A stretch of DNA of 33,508 nucleotides from Alphaproteobacteria bacterium HGW-Alphaproteobacteria-1. Its GTDB lineage: Bacteria; Pseudomonadota; Alphaproteobacteria; Rhodobacterales; Rhodobacteraceae. How positions within the stretch are numbered: the stretch's first letter is position 1; each line of letters opens with the position of its first letter. The stretch spans positions 1-33,508 of the forward strand of contig PHEQ01000042.1 in NCBI GenBank assembly GCA_002842985.1, written 5' to 3'. This document shows positions 33,325 through 33,508 of this stretch, in pieces. Both the position numbers and the translations under genes were made by a program. Below the pieces are notes generated by a model, which did no database searches, was not told where the DNA came from, and was given only the letters and a program-made list of their open reading frames with translations.

Positions 33325-33347
33325 TGTTGACACAGTGTTGACACGGG
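33325..33347. repeat. Right integrase arm-type sites (TGTTGACAC repeats)
   Basis: Two adjoining units, TGTTGACACAG and TGTTGACACGG, identical over 23 bp and in the same orientation as 15886-15908. A degenerate copy CGTTGACAGG lies at 33301-33310. They stand about 63 bases from the attR core and fit integrase arm binding. Confidence 0.72.
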
Positions 33348-33356
33348 CTCGGAACG

Positions 33357-33380
33357 CAAAAGGCCTCCCGTTCGGGAGGC
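33357..33380 (-). terminator. Element-supplied terminator behind tRNA-fMet
   Basis: GCCTCCC and GGGAGGC (33363-33369, 33374-33380) form a perfect stem around GTTC. On the minus strand it is followed by TTTT (33358-33361). It lies 30 bases behind the tRNA 3' end, inside the element. It replaces the native terminator that integration moved away to 15665-15687. Confidence 0.75.
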
Positions 33381-33409
33381 TCTTAAGCTGTTGTATTCTT
33401 TGGGGATTT

Positions 33410-33486
<77 letters not shown>

Positions 33487-33508
33487 GTGTATGATTTGAG
33501 GTATCGTT

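Overview
The window looks like alphaproteobacterial DNA, most likely Rhodobacterales. The grounds are high GC, genes linked by ATGA overlaps, an initiator tRNA with the bacterial C1-A72 mismatch, and a head gene in which prohead protease and major capsid protein are fused. The species cannot be fixed from the sequence.

Region A (1-3403): remains of an IS21-family insertion sequence. istA has an in-frame stop next to a perfect hairpin, and istB is cut off after about 50 codons. Directly behind it lie two minus-strand metabolic genes, a glutathione S-transferase-like protein and an RBBP9-type alpha/beta hydrolase that lacks its nucleophile serine. A cluster of IS21-like ATTGACCC terminal repeats follows.

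Region B (3466-14907): a minus-strand defence operon, hsdR-hsdM-hsdS of type I restriction-modification (EcoEI/EcoAI-like layout), followed by a giant SF1 helicase-nuclease with DUF4011 and DUF3320-like ends. A divergent gene of unknown function lies upstream of hsdR.

Region C (15701-33456): a complete 17.8-kb integrated element inserted at the 3' end of a tRNA-fMet gene. It is bounded by a perfect 47-bp direct repeat and by matching integrase arm-type repeats. Its order is integrase, hypothetical gene, two small HTH-like genes, a hypothetical gene, a P4/D5-type primase-helicase, a mirror-symmetric iteron array around an AT-rich core (candidate origin), a candidate cos site, terS, terL, cargo 1 (single-chain restriction-modification enzyme plus a 90-aa partner), portal, protease-capsid fusion, gpW-like joining protein, DUF2190 protein, and cargo 2 on the opposite strand (ABC ATPase-TOPRIM protein resembling a fused PARIS AriA/AriB).

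The element has replication, packaging and head genes but no tail, lysis or recognisable repressor genes. The best reading is a capsid-forming phage satellite (cf-PICI-like) that would build and fill its own heads, borrow tails from a helper phage, and protect the host with two unrelated anti-phage systems. This reading is inference from gene content. The att sites, iteron symmetry and catalytic motifs are seen directly.
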